Source: Spirochaetota bacterium (GTDB taxonomy: Bacteria; Spirochaetota; JAHITG01). From it: a DNA stretch of 5,983 nucleotides. The position numbers and the translations under genes were made by a program. The stretch is taken from the NCBI GenBank assembly GCA_018817865.1, contig JAHITG010000063.1:1-5983 (forward strand). Reading direction: 5' to 3'. Positions 1 to 5,983 of the stretch are shown piece after piece; position 1 is the first letter of the stretch, and each line of letters starts with the position of its first letter. The notes below the pieces were generated by a model. The model did not search any database. It saw only the letters and a program-made list of their open reading frames with translations, and was not told the DNA's origin.

Positions 1-2609
1 AAATCATCATGGTTAAAAATAAGATCAATGACCCGGTTATCTGTCTTTACTGATTCAGGCAGTAAAACGTATAATTCCTCTTGAGCCCTGGTAAAACCTA
101 CATATAATGTATTGATCTCTTCCATCAGCCTCTCATTTTTATTATTATGATAGATCTGATAAAGCGGTTCTGATAACTCTGTATCCTCTTTGGTAATGCG
201 AAAGACATCAAGATGATCTTGGGATTCCGAAAAGAAGATATTCTCTTCTTTATTCCTGCCCGGAACATCCGTAAAAGGAAGGATCACAACGGGGAATTCC
301 AATCCCTTGGATTCATGAAGCGTCATAACCTTCACCGCATCGATGCCCCCCCCTGTATTTAACAGGAAGAGTTTATTCTGATTATCTGACTTCAGGAAAG
401 CTTGCAGTAAATTATGTATTCCGGTCTCCCCTGAATTCTCCAGGCCTTTGATAACCTCGAGGAGTTTTAAAAAATACGGTGCAAACGAACTGAAATTCTG
501 AAAAACTCCCCATTTCTTCATGATGAAAAGGAGAAGCTCATATGCGGGATAATACCCGGCGTAATTAAAGATATCAGAAAAATACTTTTCCCAAAATTCA
601 GGATAAGCTTCCTTTAAGCACTTATAGAGCAGTTTCTCCTTTTGATCGATCAGTTTTCCATGGATCCAGGAGAAAATATCCTGTTCTTCTTTAAAAACGG
701 ATCTGAAGATACTGCCGGAGAGAAAATTCATAAATGCGAAATCATTATCCGGTTCATTTAAAAATTCTACCAGAGAGACGATCTCATTTATATACTCATT
801 ATTACGGATATCCACTGTTGTATCGGACTCCACATGGATCTTCTCCTGCAGGAGCCAGTTTACAACCTGGTTTACCTGTGAATTCTTACGGCAGAGGACA
901 CAGATATCTTTCTCATTATAAAGGTCATCTTTTTTTATACGCTTAATGATATTAAGAAATTCATCACGAATATCATCATCGATCTCCTCCACTGTACTGT
1001 TCTTCCGAACGATCCTTTTTACATAAATATATCCGGAATCAGAAGAATGAAAAGGCTTCTGGTCGCAGTCCTGATAGGTAGAGATGACCTTATCCCTGTT
1101 CTGATCCAGGAATTCAGATGAGAGCAGGCTCCGTGCAATATTATCACCGGTAAAGAGCAGGTTATTGAACCTGACGATCCCGGGTGCACTCCTGTAATTC
1201 ACATCCAGGGAACTGTGATACGTATACCCGGCATCAAAATCTTTCTTTATATGATCCATCAGTTCCGAGGAAGCTCCCCGCCAGTTATAGATAGCCTGCT
1301 TTTTATCTCCTACAATGAACAGGGATCCCCCGCCGGCAAGCGCTTCCTGGGTCAGAATGCTTAAATTATTCCACTGAAGAAAGTTCGTATCCTGAAATTC
1401 ATCGATCAAAAAATGATAGTACCGTGCTGAAAGGTAATAGTACAATTCCGGCAATAGGGAAGGATCTTCTTCAGTGCGTATCAGGATCCCGTTCAAAAGG
1501 TCGTTCAATTCCTGAATGAGGATCACATTATTCCCGGACCGTACTTCTCTATAGAGGTTCTCTTCAAACAGATCAAATATTTCGATCAAATGAAAATAGT
1601 AATAATTTGTAAGTTTTATATAATAATCCTTAATACCTGAAGAAAGCTTTTCCCATTGAGCACTTAAAAGTTTGGATGGAAGCGCTGACCCTTTATTCAG
1701 CGCTTCTTCAAGCCTTTTTTGGTTCACGGCCGGCTTTCTTAATTTTACCAGATCTTCTGTGAAGAAAAACTTATTAAACCAGTTTAAATAATTCTTATTG
1801 ACCAGGAGGCCTTTATCCTCTATCTCTTTATTTAACGAAGCATAAAATTCCTTTACACTTTTTTTCAGCTCTGAGGCGATCTTTATCTTCTCCCTGTCAA
1901 ACCGTTTCATCTCATCCTTATCGACACTGATGTGCTTTCCCCTCTGTTTTACCTGCTTCCAGATCTCTTTAATGTTCTTCTTTAAAAAATCTTTAGGGAA
2001 CCAGTTTATCCCCTCCTTTTTAATAAAAGAATAATTCTCTATAAATTTATCAAAAACATTCCTTACTGATTCTTTCTCCAGAATGTCCTGAAAGATCCGG
2101 TCAATGGTCCGGTCCAGATACGGGTCCATATCAAGAGTGATCTCAAAATCAGGAGAAAGCCCCAGTTTAAAAGCGGATGCTTTAAGGATCAGCGTAACAA
2201 AACTGTCAATTGTAGAAACTTTGAAATCGCTGAAATTCTTTAAAAGGCCCTCAAATACATTACTGATCCGGCTTCGTATTTCAGATGAAGAAAGGCTGAT
2301 CACCTGCATCTCCTTTTCATCTTCAAGAATGACCTTCTCCTGCACAGCCTCGATTATTTTCTTTTTTTTATCTTTTTCACTGATACTTTCATCCAGGATG
2401 ATCCTCTTCATCCATTCGATGATCCTCTTCTTCATTTCCCGGGCAGACTTGTTGGTAAAGGTGATGGCCAGAAGATTACTGATATGGCGCTTGACATCTT
2501 TCTGGTCGGTCAAAAGGAGATGAAGATAACGAAGCGCGAGCTGATGAGTCTTACCGCTTCCCGCAGAGGAGTCGTAGATCAGGATATGCGGAAATTTGAT
2601 CTTTTCCAT
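1..2609 (-). CDS. UvrD/AddA/RecB-type superfamily 1 DNA helicase (N-terminal 869 residues; C-terminus off the left edge)
   Basis: This is an ATP-driven DNA translocase/helicase of the kind that, as AddA or RecB, resects double-strand breaks in the cytoplasm with a partner subunit. The frame is unbroken from the ATG at 2609 to the window edge. Visible motifs in order: Walker A SSAGSGKT (residues 14-21); motif Ia AITFTNKSAREMKKRI (48-63); TIDSF (133-137); Walker B DEFQDT (403-408); motif III GDKKQAIYNWRGA (434-446); motif IV LDVNYRS (468-474); motif V VMTLHESKGLEFP (761-773); motif VI LYVGFTRAQEELY (835-847). All the ATPase residues are present, so the enzyme should be active. The ATG is preceded in frame by a TAG at 2613-2615, so no longer start exists, and no Shine-Dalgarno is seen. 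Relatives are usually about 1,050-1,200 residues with a C-terminal PD-(D/E)XK nuclease, so that domain would lie outside the window; whether it is present, and whether an AddB-like partner follows, cannot be seen. The symbol is left blank because AddA, RecB and stand-alone relatives cannot be told apart from this part. Confidence 0.93.
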   Translation of the reverse strand, partial: MEKIKFPHILIYDSSAGSGKTHQLALRYLHLLLTDQKDVKRHISNLLAITFTNKSAREMKKRIIEWMKRIILDESISEKDKKKKIIEAVQEKVILEDEKEMQVISLSSSEIRSRISNVFEGLLKNFSDFKVSTIDSFVTLILKASAFKLGLSPDFEITLDMDPYLDRTIDRIFQDILEKESVRNVFDKFIENYSFIKKEGINWFPKDFLKKNIKEIWKQVKQRGKHISVDKDEMKRFDREKIKIASELKKSVKEFYASLNKEIEDKGLLVNKNYLNWFNKFFFTEDLVKLRKPAVNQKRLEEALNKGSALPSKLLSAQWEKLSSGIKDYYIKLTNYYYFHLIEIFDLFEENLYREVRSGNNVILIQELNDLLNGILIRTEEDPSLLPELYYYLSARYYHFLIDEFQDTNFLQWNNLSILTQEALAGGGSLFIVGDKKQAIYNWRGASSELMDHIKKDFDAGYTYHSSLDVNYRSAPGIVRFNNLLFTGDNIARSLLSSEFLDQNRDKVISTYQDCDQKPFHSSDSGYIYVKRIVRKNSTVEEIDDDIRDEFLNIIKRIKKDDLYNEKDICVLCRKNSQVNQVVNWLLQEKIHVESDTTVDIRNNEYINEIVSLVEFLNEPDNDFAFMNFLSGSIFRSVFKEEQDIFSWIHGKLIDQKEKLLYKCLKEAYPEFWEKYFSDIFNYAGYYPAYELLLFIMKKWGVFQNFSSFAPYFLKLLEVIKGLENSGETGIHNLLQAFLKSDNQNKLFLLNTGGGIDAVKVMTLHESKGLEFPVVILPFTDVPGRNKEENIFFSESQDHLDVFRITKEDTELSEPLYQIYHNNKNERLMEEINTLYVGFTRAQEELYVLLPESVKTDNRVIDLIFNHDD

Positions 2610-2690
2610 GATCTAAGAATAATACTGCAGAATTTAAAAGCAATATTTTTAAAGCAGGGAGAGAAAAATCAAATAAAAGCTGGAAATAAA
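2610..2690. promoter_or_regulatory. Divergent intergenic region between helicase and glycosyltransferase genes
   Basis: This 81-bp AT-rich gap separates the two divergent start codons and should hold both promoters. On the plus strand a sigma70-like pair can be read: TTGATC (2596-2601, inside the helicase start), a 16-bp spacer, then AATAAT (2618-2623). Transcription would start near 2630. On the minus strand the same stretch reads TATTAT (2624-2619), 9 bp from the helicase ATG, but no good -35 lies at the right distance. A purine-rich AGGGAGAG (2656-2663) resembles a ribosome binding site but is 27 bp from the nearest ATG in the glycosyltransferase frame. These assignments are by eye. Confidence 0.3.
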
Positions 2691-3920
2691 ATGTATAACC
2701 AATATAATTATTCCATGAAAAAAATTATCCCTGTTATATTATATCCTATAAAAAGTGTACTCGATTTTTTTCGTCCCTATTTTATATACCCGCAATATTA
2801 CGGGATACGGGAAGTGTCCAAGGACCTGGCAGGGCTTGTTATCTACTGCATTACCCGGCCAATGTATTGGATACACTTTTTAAGATGGAAGCGTTATCAG
2901 CAAAAAAAGAAGGTGAAGAAGATCCTGATCCTCTTCTGGGGTGCCGTAGGCGATATCGTTACCTGTTCCACAGCTATCTGGTCCATAAAGAACTCTTTCC
3001 CGAAAGCAGAAATAACATTCCTGGGAAGTAATGCCATAAACCGTATCTTTCCCGGGGGGAATGTCATCGATCATTTTATCCATTATGATCAGTATAAAAA
3101 AGAGATAAAGAAGAACTTTTTTAAAAGCATAACCGTTTTTCGTAAAGAGCGATTTGATCTGTGCATTAATCTCAAATGGAATTCTGACAGGGCCGCCATG
3201 ATCACGATATTAAGCAGGAGCAGATTTACCGTTGGTTCAGGCCCGAGACACTGGAGCCTCCTGTATCATCTGGCTTCTGCTCCCGTCTATACGACCAGGC
3301 ACCAGGTTGACCGGTTCAAAGATATTATAGGAGCCCTGGGAATAGAGACTAAAAACAGCCGGCCCCTGATGCTGATCAGTAAAGAGAGTGAAAAATTTAC
3401 TGAAAAATTCTGGAAGACGAATAAATTGAAGAACCATAAGGTCATTCTGGTCCATCCCGGGGCAAAAGAAGATTATAAACGATGGCCGTTGAAAAATTTT
3501 AAAAATATCATATCTGAGATCTTACGCTTAAATAAATATAAAATAGTGATCGGCTGGGCTGGAAAAGAGATCAAACTTGCGCAGGCGATCCAAAAAGAAC
3601 TCAAGAATAAAAATATTATTCTTTCTTCGGAAACACCTACGATCAATTACCTGGCCGGATTAATTAAAAAGAGCGACCTCTTTTTCGGGAACTGCTCCGC
3701 TCCCATGAATGTTGCCGTAGCCGTTGGTACCCTCTCCGTGGTGGTCATGGGATCCAACAACCCCCTGACCTGGTCCCCCTATGGGAAACGACACCGATAT
3801 ATTCTTCCAAAAATAAGATGCAGAAAGTGTTCCCTTCCCTGTACCGAAGATTATATCTGCCAGGAAAGTATTCTTCCGAAAGAAGTATGGAATATATTAA
3901 AGAAAAAATTGAATAAATAA
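2691..3920 (+). CDS. Glycosyltransferase family 9 (heptosyltransferase-like) protein with N-terminal extension
   Basis: This 409-residue protein is probably a GT-B fold transferase that adds a sugar from a nucleotide-activated donor to LPS core or another surface glycan at the inner membrane's cytoplasmic face. The family's first strand and loop appear as ILILFWGAVGDIVTCS (residues 78-93), including the conserved GD pair (G87, D88). The C-terminal domain has VHPGAKEDYKRWP (254-266) and the late motif GNCSAPMNVAVAVGT from residue 333, followed by a tail with four cysteines (377, 380, 384, 390). Family members are usually about 330-360 residues. Here about 75 residues precede the first strand; they are aromatic and hydrophobic (for example 46-64) and may bind the membrane. 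The usual NDSGPMH signature is changed to NCSAPMN. I chose ATG 2691: the frame stays open back to 2484, but that would run antisense across the helicase's Walker A region. Only a weak GGA lies before 2691, and ATG 2715 is an alternative. Family is secure, donor and acceptor unknown. Confidence 0.88.
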   Translation: MYNQYNYSMKKIIPVILYPIKSVLDFFRPYFIYPQYYGIREVSKDLAGLVIYCITRPMYWIHFLRWKRYQQKKKVKKILILFWGAVGDIVTCSTAIWSIKNSFPKAEITFLGSNAINRIFPGGNVIDHFIHYDQYKKEIKKNFFKSITVFRKERFDLCINLKWNSDRAAMITILSRSRFTVGSGPRHWSLLYHLASAPVYTTRHQVDRFKDIIGALGIETKNSRPLMLISKESEKFTEKFWKTNKLKNHKVILVHPGAKEDYKRWPLKNFKNIISEILRLNKYKIVIGWAGKEIKLAQAIQKELKNKNIILSSETPTINYLAGLIKKSDLFFGNCSAPMNVAVAVGTLSVVVMGSNNPLTWSPYGKRHRYILPKIRCRKCSLPCTEDYICQESILPKEVWNILKKKLNK

Positions 3921-3945
3921 AAGGAAACCCTAAAGATCAGAAATC
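3921..3945. other. Short convergent intergenic gap
   Basis: Only 25 bp separate the stop codons of the glycosyltransferase (plus strand) and the oxidoreductase (minus strand). The best hairpin is AGAT/ATCT with a five-base loop, which is too weak to call a terminator, and there is no adjoining T-run on either strand. Transcripts from the two sides may therefore overlap at their 3' ends. Confidence 0.6.
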
Positions 3946-5451
3946 TCAGGAAGAGCCAAATGTTTTCTTATCCTGCTTACAGATGATCTGAACCAGGTTA
4001 CGGCCGGAGAGTATAGTAGAGGGGACACCGCCTCCCGGTTCCACCCAATGCCCTGCCATATAAAAATCATCCAATCCCGGCAAGGTCTTTTTCATCTGTC
4101 TCAATCCCACTTCCGGTGTCTGTATCCATCCTTCATAAGATCCTTTCCAGTTGTCGGTATATCTGATCACGGTTGCAGGTGTGGATACATCTTTCATATT
4201 AACTTTAGAACGGATATTCTTAAACCTCTCTTCCAGCGCATCTATGACCTCATTGGCGATGCGGTCCTTCTCCTTTTTATACTGTTTGATATTGTTTTTC
4301 TTCAATTTTACCCAGTATTCATAATCCTTTGTACAGATCATAAAAGTAAGAAGAGTGGATCCCTTGGGTGCAGCCGTATTATCAAAATTAAATATCCGAA
4401 CATGAAGATCAGAACAGGAAGTACTTCTGTCGATCCTTAAACGCTTTGACAGGGGAAAGACCAGGCTGTGAGGCTCTTTTTCGAATTTTCTCCTGATCCC
4501 CAGAGAAACCTGAAGATAAGACGTAAACGGTTTGAACCCTGAATAATAATTCTGTATCTCTTTATTGATGTATCTTCCGCCCAGCATATTAAAAATAGTG
4601 GAATAACCGTCTGCTGCGGATACTACTATATCTGCATTATAAGTTGTTCCATCCTCCAGAACAATACCGCCGGCTTTCTCTTTTCCATGGTCATTTTTTA
4701 CCACGATCTTTTTTACACGCTTTCTGTAATGGATCATTCCGCCTAGATCCAGGTACTTCTTTTCGATCAGACTTGAAAAATGTTGGGAGCCGCCGATCGG
4801 ATATCCTGCGCTTTTATTGTTCATCCAGGAAAGGGTAAAGGCAAGGAAGAGGGCTGACATATCCGGCTCGAACATGGAAAGGAATGCTTTTTTCAATAAA
4901 GGATTCCTGCATTTTTCAGAAAGCTGCCGGCCGGAGATGCTTCCCCATTTTTTAAAAGTACCTATATAGGGGATAATACGTGCCATCATCTTCATACCAT
5001 CGGAAAATCCCATTAACTGGGGAGCCTTTAATACGGGAACAACAAAACGGGATAACTTCCTGACAGCTTTAATAAAAGCCAGGATCAATTTTTTATCTTC
5101 AGGGGCTTTCTTTAGAAGTTCTTTTTCAAGTTTATTAACATCGGAATAGAAATGTATCTTACGGCCATCCCTGTCTTCGACCGTAAAGAATTCCTGAGGA
5201 TCAACGAACTTGATCTTCTTCATATTGATCAGTTCATTCCATAACTGATTAAAATCATTGGCCGGGCCTGATCCCACCAGCCAGTGGATACAACCGTCAA
5301 TGGTGTATCCTTTCCGTTTCCAGGAAGTACAAAGCCCGCCGGGAAGGCTGTGCAGTTCAAATATTTCCGTGTCATATCCGTTAATCTGAAGATATGATCC
5401 TGTGCAGAGTCCTGATAAACCTGCACCGATAATAATAACCTTTTTTCTCAT
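3946..5451 (-). CDS. FAD-dependent oxidoreductase, phytoene desaturase/retinol saturase-like
   Basis: This 501-residue flavoprotein belongs to the CrtI/retinol saturase class (COG1233-type), whose members oxidise, isomerise or saturate double bonds in hydrophobic, often isoprenoid, substrates at membranes. The N-terminal Rossmann motif VIIIGAGLSGLCTGSYL (5-21) has the GxGxxG signature, E32 at the end of the second strand for the FAD ribose, and PGG (37-39). A family-typical stretch GYTIDGCIHWLVGSG follows at 48-62. The middle has GYPIGGSQ (216-223) and VVSAADGY (276-283). The C-terminal FAD segment is MAGHWVEPGGGVPSTILSGR (465-484). Length is normal and no residue of the FAD fold looks lost. 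The start ATG 5451 has a good Shine-Dalgarno, AGAGGA at 5463-5458, six bases upstream. It lies 53 bp downstream of the small membrane-protein gene and is probably in its operon. No carotenoid genes (phytoene synthase, cyclase) are in the window, so carotenoid desaturation cannot be assumed. Confidence 0.92.
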   Translation of the reverse strand: MRKKVIIIGAGLSGLCTGSYLQINGYDTEIFELHSLPGGLCTSWKRKGYTIDGCIHWLVGSGPANDFNQLWNELINMKKIKFVDPQEFFTVEDRDGRKIHFYSDVNKLEKELLKKAPEDKKLILAFIKAVRKLSRFVVPVLKAPQLMGFSDGMKMMARIIPYIGTFKKWGSISGRQLSEKCRNPLLKKAFLSMFEPDMSALFLAFTLSWMNNKSAGYPIGGSQHFSSLIEKKYLDLGGMIHYRKRVKKIVVKNDHGKEKAGGIVLEDGTTYNADIVVSAADGYSTIFNMLGGRYINKEIQNYYSGFKPFTSYLQVSLGIRRKFEKEPHSLVFPLSKRLRIDRSTSCSDLHVRIFNFDNTAAPKGSTLLTFMICTKDYEYWVKLKKNNIKQYKKEKDRIANEVIDALEERFKNIRSKVNMKDVSTPATVIRYTDNWKGSYEGWIQTPEVGLRQMKKTLPGLDDFYMAGHWVEPGGGVPSTILSGRNLVQIICKQDKKTFGSS

Positions 5452-5457
5452 ATAAGT

Positions 5458-5463
5458 TCCTCT
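5458..5463 (-). promoter_or_regulatory. Shine-Dalgarno of the oxidoreductase gene
   Basis: The minus strand reads AGAGGA, then ACTTAT, then ATG. The six-base spacing supports ATG 5451 as the start. The 53-bp gap upstream shows no strong terminator, which fits read-through from the upstream small gene. Confidence 0.7.
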
Positions 5464-5504
5464 GGATGATCAGAAACACTATTCATTATTTTAAACTGAA
5501 AGGT

Positions 5505-5915
5505 CTATTTTTTACCTTTCTTCGGCTTATAGATAAGACCGGCCACCAATCCCAGTATCGTGATCTGTATGGTCCCGAAAACGAACCACTGGATCGCCAG
5601 CTGAAGAGGAATGGGATATATAACATACCCGTTAAAGTTCAATACCTGGATCAAAAGCCCTGCAACAAGGCCAAACCGGACCCCTTCCATGATCCCTTTT
5701 CCTTCATACCCTTTGGAGAAGATATAAACAAAAAGGAAAGAGAAAGCACATGTTGTGATCCACATGATCCACATCATCTTCTGCATATCCGGACGCCATA
5801 CATTCTGAATAGCCATATACTGCGATCCCAGGATCACTCCATGAATAAGAAAATCAAGTGCCTGGTAGAGAATAAAGACAATAAAACTGGCAAGAATAAA
5901 TCTTTTTGTGTTCAT
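5505..5915 (-). CDS. Small four-helix integral membrane protein, function unknown
   Basis: I do not recognise a named family with a known function. The 136-residue product has four likely membrane helices at about residues 6-29, 46-66, 78-100 and 104-128, and ends in the basic tail KPKKGKK (130-136), which by the positive-inside rule suggests a cytoplasmic C-terminus. Polar residues sit in or beside the first helix (D21, H25). The segment after helix 2, KGYEGKGIMEGVRFGL (68-83), and the later YPIPLQLAIQWFVFG (100-114) look like motifs I have seen in conserved hypothetical proteins; this is recollection, not a search result. The start ATG 5915 is well supported by the strong Shine-Dalgarno GGAGGG. 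It precedes the FAD oxidoreductase gene by 53 bp on the same strand, so the two are probably co-transcribed. It might act as a membrane partner of that enzyme or be unrelated; the sequence does not decide. Confidence 0.85.
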   Translation of the reverse strand: MNTKRFILASFIVFILYQALDFLIHGVILGSQYMAIQNVWRPDMQKMMWIMWITTCAFSFLFVYIFSKGYEGKGIMEGVRFGLVAGLLIQVLNFNGYVIYPIPLQLAIQWFVFGTIQITILGLVAGLIYKPKKGKK

Positions 5916-5919
5916 AAGA

Positions 5920-5925
5920 CCCTCC
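5920..5925 (-). promoter_or_regulatory. Strong Shine-Dalgarno of the small membrane-protein gene
   Basis: The minus strand reads GGAGGG, then TCTT, then ATG. This near-consensus site fixes the start at 5915 and shows that this organism uses Shine-Dalgarno-guided initiation for at least some genes. Confidence 0.8.
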
Positions 5926-5943
5926 GTTTATCATTTTTAAATG

Positions 5944-5958
5944 TCAGCTGACAGCTGA
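5944..5958. promoter_or_regulatory. 15-bp perfect dyad, possible operator
   Basis: The sequence TCAGCTG-A-CAGCTGA is a perfect inverted repeat of 7-bp arms about a single central base, centred 36 bp upstream of the small gene's start. It is flanked by very AT-rich DNA (5926-5943 and 5959-5983) suited to a promoter; a -10-like AATAAT on the minus strand lies at 5963-5958, directly abutting it, with any -35 beyond the window edge. The one-base centre makes an RNA hairpin unlikely, so a dimeric repressor or activator site is the better reading. No regulator gene is visible. Confidence 0.4.
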
Positions 5959-5983
5959 TTATTAAAATAAATATATTAAATAA

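Noticed and set aside
734..946. Plus-strand 70-residue open frame
   Set aside because: It lies wholly antisense to the helicase region between motifs IV and V, has no recognisable domain and is low in complexity; a shadow frame.
2104..2523. Plus-strand 139-residue open frame with a hydrophobic stretch
   Set aside because: Antisense to the helicase N-terminal domain from motif Ia to past TIDSF. The apparent Phe/Ile/Ser-rich helix comes from Lys/Glu/Asp-rich codons read backwards.
1..2609. A defence-system helicase (for example a UvrD-like component of an anti-phage system)
   Set aside because: Motif set and length fit a housekeeping AddA/RecB-like repair helicase, and no nuclease, sensor or other defence gene adjoins it in the window.
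2633..2656. Imperfect direct repeat TTTAAAAGCA / TTTTAAAGCA in the divergent intergenic region
   Set aside because: Short, inexact and AT-rich; expected by chance in this composition, so not called a regulatory repeat.
3921..3945. Possible bidirectional terminator between the convergent genes
   Set aside because: Only a 4-bp stem can be drawn and no T-run follows on either strand.
4048..4440. Plus-strand 130-residue open frame
   Set aside because: Antisense to the C-terminal part of the FAD oxidoreductase, which has clear family motifs there.
5466..5951. Plus-strand 161-residue open frame covering the small membrane-protein gene
   Set aside because: The opposite strand encodes a protein with a near-consensus Shine-Dalgarno, four regular membrane helices and family-like motifs; the plus-strand product is polar, His/Pro/Asn-rich and without domains.

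Overview
The window carries four protein-coding genes and little else. No RNA gene, insertion sequence, CRISPR array, prophage part or toxin-antitoxin pair is visible. Base composition is moderately AT-rich (roughly 40% GC by eye) and looks even across the window. The organism cannot be named. A family 9 (heptosyltransferase-type) glycosyltransferase points to a Gram-negative bacterium with LPS-like surface glycans. The AddA/RecB-like helicase has motif wording (DEFQDT followed by QW, and IYNWRGA) that I associate with Bacteroidetes/FCB-type enzymes. The two right-hand genes have good Shine-Dalgarno sequences, which is not typical of true Bacteroidetes, so an uncultured relative or another Gram-negative phylum is a fair guess (inference only).

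Layout. Positions 1-2609, minus strand: the first 869 residues of a superfamily 1 UvrD/AddA/RecB-type helicase, with all ATPase motifs intact and its C-terminus beyond the left edge. Positions 2610-2690: an 81-bp divergent promoter region. Positions 2691-3920, plus strand: a family 9 glycosyltransferase with an unusual N-terminal extension and an altered sugar-donor motif. A 25-bp convergent gap follows. Positions 3946-5451, minus strand: an FAD-dependent oxidoreductase of the phytoene desaturase/retinol saturase class. Positions 5505-5915, minus strand: a 136-residue four-helix membrane protein of unknown function, 53 bp upstream of the oxidoreductase gene in the same direction and probably co-transcribed with it. 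A 15-bp perfect dyad lies just upstream of this pair and may be an operator.

The genes do not form one pathway. The helicase belongs to DNA double-strand-break repair, the glycosyltransferase to envelope glycan synthesis, and the oxidoreductase/membrane-protein pair to an unidentified lipid- or isoprenoid-type redox process. I see no convincing new multi-gene system. The most unusual points are the glycosyltransferase's departures from its family and the uncharacterised membrane protein paired with the oxidoreductase.
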